A stretch of 64,000 bases of DNA from an uncultured Methanomassiliicoccales archaeon (GCA_934702355.1 CAKUXX010000009.1:17435-81434); one strand, 5' to 3'. Positions 16,910 through 25,955 are shown, counted from the first letter of the stretch. Notes: generated by a model not told the origin, from the letters alone. Translations and numbers: made by a program.

Positions 16910-17068
16910 TTATGCCTGGCCCAGAAAACTCTGGACCAGGACCCAGACAATGATCAGTCCGCCGAGTACAAGCATGGAGTAGGCCGAAAGCCAGGCGATA
17001 GTGAAGACACGCTTCATTTTCACCGGGTCTTCGCGGACCTCGTTCAAGCGTTCCTCTAAGGACTTCAC
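16910..17068 (-). CDS. 52-aa single-helix membrane protein ending the atp operon (AhaG position)
   Basis: A GTG start overlaps the atpD stop as GTGA. The product begins VKSLEERLNEVRED, a charged amphipathic stretch, and has one membrane helix from about residue 23 to 49 (AYSMLVLGGLIIVWVLVQ). Methanosarcina ahaG, a small hydrophobic gene of unknown role, occupies the same place after ahaD, but sequence similarity cannot be judged here. Translational coupling to atpD and the terminator hairpins just after it argue that it is a real gene, perhaps an assembly or peripheral membrane component of the ATP synthase. Confidence 0.65.
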   Translation of the reverse strand: MKSLEERLNEVREDPVKMKRVFTIAWLSAYSMLVLGGLIIVWVLVQSFLGQA

Positions 17069-17700
17069 TCTTCCGCAGCCCCTTTGCTCTTCAGGTGCTT
17101 AAGGCGGGTGGTGTTCTCCCTGTCCATCTCTTCGAGACGGAACTTGACGAACCTCTCCGCTTCCTTCAGCTCGGGGATGATCTTGAATTCCAGAGCGTTG
17201 ACACGCCTCTTGGTCTTCTCGATCTCATCAAGCAGCTTCTTCATGGTGGTCTCCACTTCGGCTGCACGGACGAGCGTGTTGAGGAGTTTCTCAAACGCCG
17301 CGGCCGCATCCTCGATGTATGCGGAGGTGGAGATCACACCGTAACCTTTGTCGGTCATCTTGGTGTGGATCGTCTCAGCCTCCACTTTGGGGACCATCAT
17401 TCCCATGATGGATTTGCTTCCGAGTTTCACCTGCGGATCTGCCTTGAGGGCATATGCCGCGCTTTTCACGGCGATCTCTCCCTCTACCGCACGGGCGATG
17501 GTGATCTTCTCCATAGCCGACTCGTAGTCGGAGGATACTCCCTCACGCATCTTCCTGGCCTTCTCGAGGACCTCGAAGAACTCGATGATGAGACCGTCTC
17601 TCTTCATCTTGAGGATCTTGTATCCGCCCTGTGTGAGCTTGATCCTCCTCTTCAGGTCCAGAAGGACTGAACGGTTGGGGGTGACATCGTGTGCTGCCAT
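17065..17700 (-). CDS. atpD: A-type ATP synthase subunit D
   Basis: Subunit D is the coiled-coil rotor shaft inside the A3B3 head. The protein starts MAAHDVTPNRSVLLDLKRRI and keeps LTQGGYKILKMKRDGLI and the C-terminal NALEFKIIPELKE, all typical. It is almost entirely helical and about 211 aa long. ATG 17700 is preferred over an upstream GTG at 17709, because the sequence TGATTCCCATGGCAG joins the atpB stop to this ATG just as at the atpA/atpB junction. It is followed by the overlapping 52-aa gene. Confidence 0.95.
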   Translation of the reverse strand: MAAHDVTPNRSVLLDLKRRIKLTQGGYKILKMKRDGLIIEFFEVLEKARKMREGVSSDYESAMEKITIARAVEGEIAVKSAAYALKADPQVKLGSKSIMGMMVPKVEAETIHTKMTDKGYGVISTSAYIEDAAAAFEKLLNTLVRAAEVETTMKKLLDEIEKTKRRVNALEFKIIPELKEAERFVKFRLEEMDRENTTRLKHLKSKGAAEE

Positions 17701-17705
17701 GGGAA

Positions 17706-19085
17706 TCACTTCTTGGGCAGGTACTTCTCGATGTACTTGCGGTCGATCCTTGTCAGCTGGTCGAGGTCGAGCTCGGTGAAGATCTCCCAGGCGATGTCGA
17801 GGGTCTGCTCGATGGAACGGTCCTCGTCGACTCCCTGACGGACGATGCGGTCCTCGAAGAGGTCTGCGAAGTCCAGGAGCTTCCTGTCCTTTGCGGACAG
17901 CGAGTCCTTTCCGACGATGGCCACGAGACCGCGGAGATCCTTACCCTCGGCGTACGAAGCGTACAGCTGGTCGGACACTCCCTTGTGATCCTCACGGGTC
18001 TTGCCCTTACCGGTTCCGCCTCCCATCAGCCTGGACAGGGATGAAGAAACGTTGACCGGCGGGTAGATACCGTTCCTGTGGAGCTCCATGGACAGAACGA
18101 TCTGTCCCTCTGTGATGTATCCAGACAGGTCGGGGATCGGGTGGGTGATGTCTCCTCCGGGCATGGTCAGGATGGGGATCTGTGTGATGGATCCCTTCTT
18201 TCCCTTGATCCTTCCGGCACGCTCGTAGAGCTGGGCCAGATCGGTGTACATGTATCCGGGGTAACCGCGCCTTCCGGGAACTTCCTCACGGGCTGCTCCG
18301 ATCTGACGGAGGGCCTCGCAGTAGTTGGTGACATCGGTCATGATGACCAGAACCTGCATTCCCAGGTCGAAGGCCATGTACTCCGCGGTGGTCAGACCGA
18401 GACGGGGTGTCAGGGTCCTCTCGACAGCGGGGTCGTCGGCGAGGTTCAGGAAGACCACAGCGCTCTTCAGGGCACCGGTCCTCTCGAACTCCTTCATGAA
18501 CATCTGCTTCTCTTCGTTGGTGATACCCATGGCGATGAACACCACAGCGAACTCCTCGTTCTCGCCGCGGACCTTTGCCTGCCTGGCGATCTGAAGAGCG
18601 ATCTCGTTGTGGGGAAGACCGGACTGGGAGAAGATAGGAAGCTTCTGTCCCCTGACCAGTGTGTTCATTCCGTCGATGGTGGAGATACCGGTCTGAATGA
18701 AATCAGACGGGCTGTCCCTTGCCCAGGGGTTGATAGCGGCTCCGATGATGTCGAGCTCCTTCTCGGGCACGATCTTGGCTCCGCCGTCGAGGGGCTCTCC
18801 GGCTCCGGAAAGGACCCTACCGAGCATGTCCCTGGAAACGGGCATCTTCATTGTCTCGCCGAGGAAACGGACGGAGGCGTCTTTGTCGACACCGGAGGTT
18901 CCCTCGAACACCTGGACGACGACGATGTCGTTGGAGGAATCGAGAACCTGTCCCCTCCTCATGGTTCCATCGGACATCCTGATGTTGACCATCTCGTAGT
19001 ATCCGACGGGCTCTGTGTTCTTGACGTACACCAGAGGTCCGGCGATCTCGGAGATTGTCTTGTACTCTTTTGATATGTCTGCCAT
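17706..19085 (-). CDS. atpB: A-type ATP synthase subunit B (non-catalytic)
   Basis: Subunit B alternates with A in the hexameric head and binds but does not hydrolyse nucleotide. The 459-aa protein has the barrel domain (EYKTISEIAGPLVYV) and a RecA-like core with FSQSGLPHNEIALQIARQA in place of a true P-loop, then VLIMTDVTNYCEALR-type and PGRRGYPGYMYTDLAQLYERAGR sequences. ATG 19085 follows the atpA stop in a TGATTCCAATGGCAG junction. The longer reading from 19094 would use a GTG inside the atpA stop region. Confidence 0.96.
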   Translation of the reverse strand: MADISKEYKTISEIAGPLVYVKNTEPVGYYEMVNIRMSDGTMRRGQVLDSSNDIVVVQVFEGTSGVDKDASVRFLGETMKMPVSRDMLGRVLSGAGEPLDGGAKIVPEKELDIIGAAINPWARDSPSDFIQTGISTIDGMNTLVRGQKLPIFSQSGLPHNEIALQIARQAKVRGENEEFAVVFIAMGITNEEKQMFMKEFERTGALKSAVVFLNLADDPAVERTLTPRLGLTTAEYMAFDLGMQVLVIMTDVTNYCEALRQIGAAREEVPGRRGYPGYMYTDLAQLYERAGRIKGKKGSITQIPILTMPGGDITHPIPDLSGYITEGQIVLSMELHRNGIYPPVNVSSSLSRLMGGGTGKGKTREDHKGVSDQLYASYAEGKDLRGLVAIVGKDSLSAKDRKLLDFADLFEDRIVRQGVDEDRSIEQTLDIAWEIFTELDLDQLTRIDRKYIEKYLPKK

Positions 19086-19090
19086 TGGAA

Positions 19091-20821
19091 TCACACTCCG
19101 AGCTCAGCGAACTGCTTGTCCATATCCTCGGATACGGCCTTCAGCTCCTGATCGATGGTCTCCTCGTACTTGGCCTGGTTGAACCTGGTCCTGACGGGGA
19201 GGTACACGATCTTGTCGACGGGTACACCGGCGGCGAGGGCCTTGTCGGCCAGGTCGGAGTACTTCTTGATCAGCGTCATCATGACGTGCTGCCTCTGGAT
19301 GGGGCAGTAGCAGTCGACGGGGTGGTATGCGTTCTGCTGGAGGAAGATCTCACGGATCATCTTGGCGACCTCGAGGGTGACCTTCTGCTCGTCGGGCAGT
19401 GAATCGGAACCAACCATCTGCACGACCTCCTGCAGCTCAGACTCCTTCTGGAGGATCTGCATGGCCCATGCCCTGAGTGCGGGGAAGTCCTCGGCGACAT
19501 TGTCCTTGTACCACTGGATCAGCTGTTTGTCGTACATGGTGTACGAGGTAAGCCAGTTGATTGTGGGGAAGTGCCTCCTCTCCCTCAGCTTGGTGTCCAG
19601 AGCCCAGAAGACACGGACGATACGGAGGGTGTTCTGCGTAACAGGCTCGGAAAGGTCTCCTCCGGGCGGGGAAACCGCACCGATGACGGAGATGGATCCG
19701 TCCTCTCCGCAGAGGGTCTTTGCACGGCATGCACGCTCGTAGAACTCGGACAGACGTCCGGCAAGGTATGCGGGGTATCCCTCTTCTCCGGGCATCTCTT
19801 CGAGCCTGGAGGAGATCTCACGCATAGCCTCTGCCCACCTGGAGGTGGAGTCGGCCATGAGAGACACGTTGTATCCCATGTCCCTGAAGTACTCGGCGAT
19901 GGTCATTCCAGTGTAAACGGAAGCCTCCCTTGCAGCGACAGGCATGTTGGACGTGTTGGCGATAAGGACGGTCCTCTTCATCAGGGACTCTCCGGTCCTG
20001 GGGTCCTCCAGTTCGGGGAACTCTGTCAGAACCTCGGTCATCTCGTTTCCACGCTCTCCGCATCCGATGTAGACGACGATCTCTGCATCGGAGTATTTGG
20101 CCAGGGACTGCTGAGTAACGGTCTTTCCGGTACCGAATGCACCGGGGATTGCCGCTGCTCCTCCCTTGGCGAGGGGGAACATGGTGTCGAGGACCCTGAG
20201 TCCGGTCACGAGGGGGACATCGGGCTGGTACTTCTCGAGAACGGGTCTGGGCACACGGACCGGCCAGTACTGGAGCATGGAGACCTCTTTTCCGTCGATG
20301 ACCGCGATGGTCTCATCGATGGTGAAGGATCCGCCCCTGATGGACTCGATCTTTCCCTTTGCGATGTCGACGGGGACCATGATCTTGTGGACCATGGGTC
20401 CTTCCTGGACGGTTCCGAGAACCTGTCCGGCGGAGATGACGTCTCCTTCTTTGGCTACAGGGACGAAGTCCCATTTCTTGCTGTGATCCAGTCCAGGTGC
20501 GGAAACTCCACGGTAGATGAAGTCTCCCATTTTCTCCCTGAGAACGGGAAGGGGCCTCTGGATTCCGTCGTAAACGGAGGTAAGGAGGCCGGGGCCGAGC
20601 TCAACGGAGAGAGGCCTACCGGTGTTGGTGACCGGCTCCCCGGGTTTGATACCCGAGGTATCCTCATAAACCTGGATGATGGAGTAGTCGCCGACGATCT
20701 TGATGACCTCTCCCATCAGCTGCTCCTCTCCAACGTGCACGACATCGTACATCCTGGGGGAGATACCGGTGGCAGTCACCACAGGTCCGGCGACCCTGTA
20801 AATTACACCTTCAGTGCTCAT
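19091..20821 (-). CDS. atpA: A-type ATP synthase subunit A (catalytic)
   Basis: Subunit A carries the catalytic nucleotide sites. The 576-aa chain includes the barrel (GVIYRVAGPVVTATG), the A-specific bulge domain (about 115-190) and the P-loop GAFGTGKT at 227-234, where the family usually has GPFGSGKT. VYIGCGERGNEMTEVL, SLMADSTSRWAEAMREIS and GEEGYPAYLAGRLSEFYERA follow. No intein is present. It starts two nt after atpF, transcribed leftward. Confidence 0.97.
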   Translation of the reverse strand: MSTEGVIYRVAGPVVTATGISPRMYDVVHVGEEQLMGEVIKIVGDYSIIQVYEDTSGIKPGEPVTNTGRPLSVELGPGLLTSVYDGIQRPLPVLREKMGDFIYRGVSAPGLDHSKKWDFVPVAKEGDVISAGQVLGTVQEGPMVHKIMVPVDIAKGKIESIRGGSFTIDETIAVIDGKEVSMLQYWPVRVPRPVLEKYQPDVPLVTGLRVLDTMFPLAKGGAAAIPGAFGTGKTVTQQSLAKYSDAEIVVYIGCGERGNEMTEVLTEFPELEDPRTGESLMKRTVLIANTSNMPVAAREASVYTGMTIAEYFRDMGYNVSLMADSTSRWAEAMREISSRLEEMPGEEGYPAYLAGRLSEFYERACRAKTLCGEDGSISVIGAVSPPGGDLSEPVTQNTLRIVRVFWALDTKLRERRHFPTINWLTSYTMYDKQLIQWYKDNVAEDFPALRAWAMQILQKESELQEVVQMVGSDSLPDEQKVTLEVAKMIREIFLQQNAYHPVDCYCPIQRQHVMMTLIKKYSDLADKALAAGVPVDKIVYLPVRTRFNQAKYEETIDQELKAVSEDMDKQFAELGV

Positions 20822-20823
20822 TC

Positions 20824-21129
20824 TTATTCATCCTCTGTTTTGTATAAGTCAACGCCAATCGCTCTCTTCACCTTCTCGCGGAGGTCGCTCTGGTCGCCTC
20901 CTACGGGCACAACAACGGGCTGGATCGAATCCATGACCTTGTGCCTGACGGCAAGGGAGAGATTGTCGAGATCCTTCGCATCCACTGCGAGGATACCAAT
21001 TGATGGCTGGGACATAGCTTCCAGCATTTTCTCCTGGTAGTTGTCGGGATTTGCGACGAACACGCGCCTGATTCCGGCAAGGCGGAATCCCAGTACGAAC
21101 TCATCGCTGCCAATTACTGCGATTTCCAT
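20824..21129 (-). CDS. atpF: A-type ATP synthase subunit F
   Basis: Subunit F is the small Rossmann-like rotor regulator. The 101-aa protein begins MEIAVIGSDEFVLGFRLAGI and has the typical IGILAVDAKDLDNL and QPVVVPVG strands. Its ATG overlaps the atpC stop by one nt, and its stop is two nt before atpA, so expression is tightly coupled. Gene order C-F-A-B-D is the standard archaeal one. Confidence 0.94.
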   Translation of the reverse strand: MEIAVIGSDEFVLGFRLAGIRRVFVANPDNYQEKMLEAMSQPSIGILAVDAKDLDNLSLAVRHKVMDSIQPVVVPVGGDQSDLREKVKRAIGVDLYKTEDE

Positions 21130-22193
21130 CAGATCACCAGCAGTCCTTTGATGGTGTCTTTCGCGAGACCGCTCTCTGTTCCTCTGGCGATGGTCCTGAT
21201 GTTGCCGACTTCGATCTCCTTGTGGATCATGTAGTCGAGCACGGGGACGACGGACAGGGGGTAGAGGTGGGAGAACTTCTTCGCCTGTGCGATCTCGTAC
21301 TTCTTCATCTCTGTGACAACCTGTCTCAGGTTCACGGAGTCCGCTTCGACGAGGTCTTTGATGACATCGTAGAACTCGAGCTGCTGGAGGTCGGAAGCGG
21401 CGGCCGAGATGGTCTCCGCATTGGCGAGCTGCGTGGCGAACCTCTTGTCCACCTGCTTTCCGCCGGGTATGATGTAGTTCATCACGACCTCTCCGTAGAT
21501 ACCCTCGGCTTTCAGCTTGAGTATCGTCTCGAGATTCCTGACGTCGATCTCCTTCCTCACGTACTCCTCGAACATCTTCGTGGGCCTTGAGTCGGGTTTG
21601 ATGCTGGCCAGCAGCCTGGTGTAGTGGAACTTGTCGAGGTAGTCCTCGACCTCTCCGAGGTTTCCCTTCTCCCTGTAGGAAGACATGATCTCCTGGGGGA
21701 TCGAAACCTTCTCCATTTTGCTGTATGCGGCGAGGATATCCTCATCATTGTCAAGGGCGATGAGCTTCTCCAGCTCTTCCTCGCCGAGACTTCCGGCGGG
21801 AACAAGATCTTCCCTGACCGCTTCCGCATCTAGACCGTATGACTTACCGCGGAGGATGACCTTGAGGTTCCAGATATCCCATTTCTCGAGATACGCCGCA
21901 ACCATCGTCTGGAGCTCACCCTGAGAGGCTGCAAGGATACTGCTGAACACCTTTGCCATGTTGGAGTAGGTGGCGTGCTCAAGGAGGTCGATGCCGTCGA
22001 GCTTCGAGGCCAGATCGGTCATCTCCTTCTGATACCCGGACTCGCTGATGTAGCGAGAGATCTCGGGAACGCTCATCTGCAGCATCTTGTTGTAGTCCTC
22101 GTCGCCGAGGAGAAGCGATTTCTTCGCTTTCACCCTGGCTACGGTGTACGCGTAGTTGCCTTTTCTTCCGCTGGACATGAACATACGCTTCAC
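21129..22193 (-). CDS. atpC: A-type ATP synthase subunit C
   Basis: Subunit C is the helical funnel that links the central rotor to the c-ring. The 354-aa protein is nearly all helical with the family features YAYTVARVKAKKSLLL at the start, repeated helix bundles such as ILRGKSYG, and a C-terminal YPLSVVPVLDYMIHKEIEVGNIRTIARG. Its start overlaps the atpE stop by four nt (ATGA). Confidence 0.94.
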   Translation of the reverse strand: MKRMFMSSGRKGNYAYTVARVKAKKSLLLGDEDYNKMLQMSVPEISRYISESGYQKEMTDLASKLDGIDLLEHATYSNMAKVFSSILAASQGELQTMVAAYLEKWDIWNLKVILRGKSYGLDAEAVREDLVPAGSLGEEELEKLIALDNDEDILAAYSKMEKVSIPQEIMSSYREKGNLGEVEDYLDKFHYTRLLASIKPDSRPTKMFEEYVRKEIDVRNLETILKLKAEGIYGEVVMNYIIPGGKQVDKRFATQLANAETISAAASDLQQLEFYDVIKDLVEADSVNLRQVVTEMKKYEIAQAKKFSHLYPLSVVPVLDYMIHKEIEVGNIRTIARGTESGLAKDTIKGLLVI

Positions 22194-22747
22194 CCGAAGA
22201 GAATGTCTGACACAGACTTCATCTCACGGTCCCAGATCGCCTGAAGAAGTGTGGAGTACTGCATGTCGACCTCGACGGATCCGTCCTCGCTCTGGAGGAT
22301 GAGACCGGCCTTGATCCTGCTGTCCTTCTCGACCGATGAGACACCGAGGTCGGATGCGGAGAACGAGTCGTTCTCGGACATGATGGCCTTGGGGTTCTCG
22401 ATGACCTTCTTGGCAGCCTCGACCATTGCCTTGTACTGCTCCAGCTTAACATCGCTGGAAGCGTTCTCAAGACCTGCGAGGGTGCTGTCGAATGCCTCGG
22501 TGAGGAGCTCCTTCTTCTTCGCCAGGACGATCTTCTTGCTCTCCAGCTCTGCGCTGGACAGCTCCTGACGGTTGAGACGCTCAACGGCTTCTTTGAGCTT
22601 CTTGTCCTCTTTCTCTTTTGTCTCAGCGATCTTCGCATCCGCGTCGGCGTTGATCTTTGCGATCTCTGCGTCGGCCTCTGCCTTGATGGCGGCGGCCCTG
22701 TCGTCAGCGGCCTTGAAGATCTCCTGAGTCACGTTTGCTAGTGCCAT
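22190..22747 (-). CDS. atpE: A-type ATP synthase subunit E
   Basis: Subunit E forms, with H, the peripheral stalk. The 185-aa protein has a long Ala/Glu/Lys-rich coiled coil (about 5-105: EAEIAKI-, DAKIAETKEKE-like heptads) and a globular C-terminal head with VEVDMQYSTLLQAIWDR. ATG 22747 is chosen because AGAGGTAA lies upstream of it; an earlier in-frame ATG at 22771 overlaps the atpK end and has no ribosome site. Confidence 0.92.
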   Translation of the reverse strand: MALANVTQEIFKAADDRAAAIKAEADAEIAKINADADAKIAETKEKEDKKLKEAVERLNRQELSSAELESKKIVLAKKKELLTEAFDSTLAGLENASSDVKLEQYKAMVEAAKKVIENPKAIMSENDSFSASDLGVSSVEKDSRIKAGLILQSEDGSVEVDMQYSTLLQAIWDREMKSVSDILFG

Positions 22748-22767
22748 GAGATTACCTCTTGGCGAGC

Positions 22768-23001
22768 TCACATGTTAGCCATTACGAAGATACCGAGGAT
22801 AGCGACGACCAGTCCGAAGATGACGATGGTCTCAGGGAGAACCATGAAGATCATTGCCTTTCCGAAGAGAGACTGGTCCTCAGTGATGGCTCCGACGGCT
22901 GCGGCTCCGACATCTTTCTCGGCCATACCGGCTCCGAGACCGGTGAGTCCGACTGCGAGTCCTGCTCCGATTGCGATAAGTCCTATTCCAATGTCTGCCA
23001 T
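22768..23001 (-). CDS. atpK: A-type ATP synthase proteolipid subunit K (rotor c)
   Basis: The 77-aa protein is a single two-helix hairpin (about 5-39 and 46-74), so each ring subunit carries one ion site. Glu57 in LPETIVIFGL is the ion-carrying carboxylate. Helix 1 has GLGAGMAEKDVG, with Glu28 where many Na+-type rotors have Gln in a GxGIGQG pattern. The coupling ion cannot be fixed from this. Five nt separate it from atpI. Confidence 0.94.
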   Translation of the reverse strand: MADIGIGLIAIGAGLAVGLTGLGAGMAEKDVGAAAVGAITEDQSLFGKAMIFMVLPETIVIFGLVVAILGIFVMANM

Positions 23002-23006
23002 TTTAC

Positions 23007-25070
23007 TTACACCTCTGTGGTTGTTTTCTTGTTTGAAACGGTTTTTTCGCGTTTGATCTTGAGGGGGTTGTACTCGATACCTCCGCCCTCATAGAATTTG
23101 GCCATAAGCTCGACGAACTGCAACCTGAGACCGTGCAGACCTGCGGACAGGATAGCAAGGGTCCAGATCATGAGATGCAGGAAGACGAAGAACAACAGAC
23201 CGACGATATCCATCACACCGAATGTGTTGACGATACCACCGTCGACGATCTCCACACCTGCAACCATTCCGAGAGCAATGTAGTTGAAAGCCAGAGCCAT
23301 ACCGGCCTTGGACATTCCGATAGCAGCCAAACGAGTGTAGGAAAGAATATTTCCGACGATTCCGGGCAGTTCAAGAACAGCCTGGATTCCCTCGTGTTTG
23401 ATGTTCATCACAATCTCGATCACAATGAACACAAATCCAAGGGCAAGCGGGATCATGATCTCATCCATCGATGTGCTGTAGATGAGGTACATCGCAAGCG
23501 CATAACAGACGAGAACGATTCCGAGGAATCCGAAGATCCAGCCTCCCTTCTCCTTGAATGCATGACCGAATCCGTGCTGGATGGTCTTGTTGTACAGTGC
23601 GCAAAGGTAACCGATCATAAGGTGAACGATTCCGATGTACACGGACAGCTTCAGGAGAAGTCCGACATCATGGAGCTTTCCGACTCCAGTATCGTGGGGC
23701 AGAATACCTTCGAACACGCCGGGCAGGTTGTCGAGTCCGAGCAGCATCTGCCAGGAATACTCGACACTCAGTGCGTGTGACGAAGTTACAAAGTGCATTC
23801 CCAGACATTCTCCGAAGAAGAACAGTCCGAACACGAATGCCCAAATTCCGCCAAAGAAGAGAACGGTCGCAATAGCGCGCCAGTCCTTGTGGTGCGTGAC
23901 CTTAAGTCCGTATGCACCGATTATTATGAACGGGATAGCATATCCCACGTCTCCGACCATAAGTCCGAAGAACATCGGAAGGAAGATTGCTATCAGGATG
24001 GAAGGGTCAATTTCCTGATACTTCGGTACCGACACGAGCTTAGTCGGGTACTCGAACTCCTTCACGACTTTTCCATTGTTGAACTTAGTCGGAGCGTCTT
24101 TGAATCTCTCCTCAGCAGCTTCGGATTCCTCCATGGACCTGCCACGGGTCTCCTGAAGCTCCACATAGACACCTTCGACCATGGTCTCGATCTTCTGTTT
24201 TACAGACTCGGCCTTGGCCTCGGGTACCCATGCGTCGACGACGAATGTGTACTCGCTGTTCGCGATCCTAACCGGGATCTCTCCCTTCTGGACCTCGATC
24301 CTGAGTTCCTCGTCAGACGCACTGAGGAAGTTCTTGTGTTTCTCAAGAAGGCTCTTGATTTCCGTTTCCACGTTTCCGAGTGCAGCCTCGGTGTCCTGGA
24401 TCTCGCGGGCGTTTGCCTCAAGGGCTCCGACCACTGAACCAGCACCCTCAGGCACTGCGATCTCGGAGAATCCGTTCTCGGAAAGGATGGCCTGGACCTT
24501 TTCACGGTCTGCGATCCTTGCGAAAACAGCTATGACATTGCCGTTCTTCTTGTCAAGAGAAGAGAAGACCTCACAGTCGATTCCCGAAAGGGCTGCTGTG
24601 GGATCCTCGGCAATGGTTCCTACCGCGGAGTAGATACTCCTGTAACCGGAGTACAACTCAAGGTCCACGGGAAGAACGGAAAGGAGCTCAAGATTCTTCT
24701 TCGTAGCGTTTAGCTCGGTGATTCTCTGATTGAGATCATTCCTCTTGTCGATAACGGAGTTGATCTCCTTCTCGACAAGCTCGACGCTGTCAGATGATAT
24801 CTGGCTCTTGATCTCAGCCTCGGAAACTACATCGGTCTTCATCTTTTTGGAGATGCCGAGTTCCTTTTCCATAGCACGTACCTTGAGCAGCCTCTCGGAT
24901 GCTTTGGACGAGTATGGACGAGGTGTTCCCAAGGTGAAACCTTCATCCGCGTCGACGGTCTGATCGATCAGGTGGATACTGCCTACCTCGAAGAGTGCAT
25001 CTATAGCCTCGTCAAGATGGGTTTTGGTACCCACAATCACAATCCTACTCATCGACTCAGGAAGTGACAT
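23007..25070 (-). CDS. atpI: A-type ATP synthase subunit I (a)
   Basis: Subunit I is the membrane stator that provides the ion half-channels. The 687-aa protein has an N-terminal soluble arm with coiled coils (about 1-345) and a C-terminal membrane part with about eight helices, beginning PMFFGLMVGDVGYAI, continuing through GIVGNILSYTRLAAIGMSKAGMA, where the essential arginine of helix 7 lies in SYTRLAAIG. The start overlaps the end of atpH by 14 nt. AT-richer codon use than in the downstream atp genes is visible toward this operon end. Confidence 0.96.
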   Translation of the reverse strand: MSLPESMSRIVIVGTKTHLDEAIDALFEVGSIHLIDQTVDADEGFTLGTPRPYSSKASERLLKVRAMEKELGISKKMKTDVVSEAEIKSQISSDSVELVEKEINSVIDKRNDLNQRITELNATKKNLELLSVLPVDLELYSGYRSIYSAVGTIAEDPTAALSGIDCEVFSSLDKKNGNVIAVFARIADREKVQAILSENGFSEIAVPEGAGSVVGALEANAREIQDTEAALGNVETEIKSLLEKHKNFLSASDEELRIEVQKGEIPVRIANSEYTFVVDAWVPEAKAESVKQKIETMVEGVYVELQETRGRSMEESEAAEERFKDAPTKFNNGKVVKEFEYPTKLVSVPKYQEIDPSILIAIFLPMFFGLMVGDVGYAIPFIIIGAYGLKVTHHKDWRAIATVLFFGGIWAFVFGLFFFGECLGMHFVTSSHALSVEYSWQMLLGLDNLPGVFEGILPHDTGVGKLHDVGLLLKLSVYIGIVHLMIGYLCALYNKTIQHGFGHAFKEKGGWIFGFLGIVLVCYALAMYLIYSTSMDEIMIPLALGFVFIVIEIVMNIKHEGIQAVLELPGIVGNILSYTRLAAIGMSKAGMALAFNYIALGMVAGVEIVDGGIVNTFGVMDIVGLLFFVFLHLMIWTLAILSAGLHGLRLQFVELMAKFYEGGGIEYNPLKIKREKTVSNKKTTTEV

Positions 25071-25398
25071 TTAGGGTCCTCTCGAATTCTTTGTTGAGAT
25101 AGTCTCTAACTTCCTGCATTCTTGCCTCGGATTTGGATTCGATTCCAGCGGCGGTAGCTTTGCCTTCGGCAAGCATATCGTTACGCTTCGCTGTAAGCGT
25201 CTCCATCTCTTTGGCAACGGCGGATTCGTAAGAGCTGCGCATCTGAGCCTCAGCGTCCTGAATCTTCTTCACAGAATCTCTGCGAGCCTCAGCGATTGCG
25301 GATTTCTTGTCTGCCTCAGCCTTGACGACTTTAGCATCAGCATCCGCCTCCGCTTTCTTTATTTCCGAAAGTATGTCAGTTCGGCTCAAATTTAACAC
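25057..25398 (-). CDS. atpH: A-type ATP synthase subunit H
   Basis: Subunit H pairs with E in the peripheral stalk. The 113-aa protein is a continuous right-handed coiled coil rich in Ala, Glu, Lys and Asp (EIKKAEADADAKVVKAEADK). It is the first gene of the operon H-I-K-E-C-F-A-B-D, plus a small tail gene. The order and length match euryarchaeal aha/atp operons. Its promoter lies in the AT-rich gap just upstream. Confidence 0.92.
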   Translation of the reverse strand: MLNLSRTDILSEIKKAEADADAKVVKAEADKKSAIAEARRDSVKKIQDAEAQMRSSYESAVAKEMETLTAKRNDMLAEGKATAAGIESKSEARMQEVRDYLNKEFERTLNVTS

Positions 25399-25496
25399 TC
25401 CCCGACCCTGCTTGACGTATTCTAGGAGGTGTACTTAATCCTAATCCCTATAATAAATTTAAAAAAACGGGAATAGCCTGAAATGGGGAAGGATTT
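25399..25496 (-). promoter_or_regulatory. Promoter of the ATP synthase operon
   Basis: The gap between the dCMP deaminase stop and atpH contains a strong AT-rich core read leftward (TTTAAATTTATTAT, about 25449-25463), consistent with a TATA box about 50 nt before the gene. GGAGG-complementary sequence occurs near 25424. No hairpin ends the upstream gene. Confidence 0.5.
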
Positions 25497-25955
25497 TCAC
25501 AATTTACCCTTCGGATGGAATTCACGTACTTTTATGTCCGTCTCATCCAACAGCTGTTTTGAAAGATCGTCCACATACCCCTCGTCGTAGATTATCTCCT
25601 TTATGCCTGCGTTTATGAGTATCTTGGCACACATGGAGCAAGGGAAAGTGGTCGTGTAGATCGAGGCCCCGTTGACGCTCACACCGAAGTATGCAGCCTG
25701 CGTGACCGCATTCTGCTCGGCATGGACACCTCTGCACAACTCGTGGCGGGTGCCGGAAGGAATGTTCATCTGAACACGTATGCAACCGAGTTCCTCGCAA
25801 TGACGGGTCCCTCTGGGAGAACCGTTGTATCCTGTGGAAAGAACACGTTTGTCCATCACGATGACAGCTCCGACCTTCCTTCTGAGACATGTGGATCTCG
25901 TGGATACCAATCTGGCCATGTCCATGAAATATTCATCGGAACTGGGTCTTTCCAT
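25497..25955 (-). CDS. dCMP/cytidine deaminase family protein
   Basis: The 152-aa zinc enzyme of the dCMP-deaminase family probably makes dUMP for thymidylate synthesis. HAEQNAV gives His78 (metal) and Glu80 (proton shuttle), and PCSMC gives Cys106 and Cys109. STGYNGSPRGTRHCEELGC is the nucleotide-side segment typical of ComEB/dCMP deaminases. Deamination of dCMP is the best guess; other deoxycytidylate-like substrates are possible. It stands directly upstream of the atp operon, same strand. Confidence 0.87.
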   Translation of the reverse strand: MERPSSDEYFMDMARLVSTRSTCLRRKVGAVIVMDKRVLSTGYNGSPRGTRHCEELGCIRVQMNIPSGTRHELCRGVHAEQNAVTQAAYFGVSVNGASIYTTTFPCSMCAKILINAGIKEIIYDEGYVDDLSKQLLDETDIKVREFHPKGKL

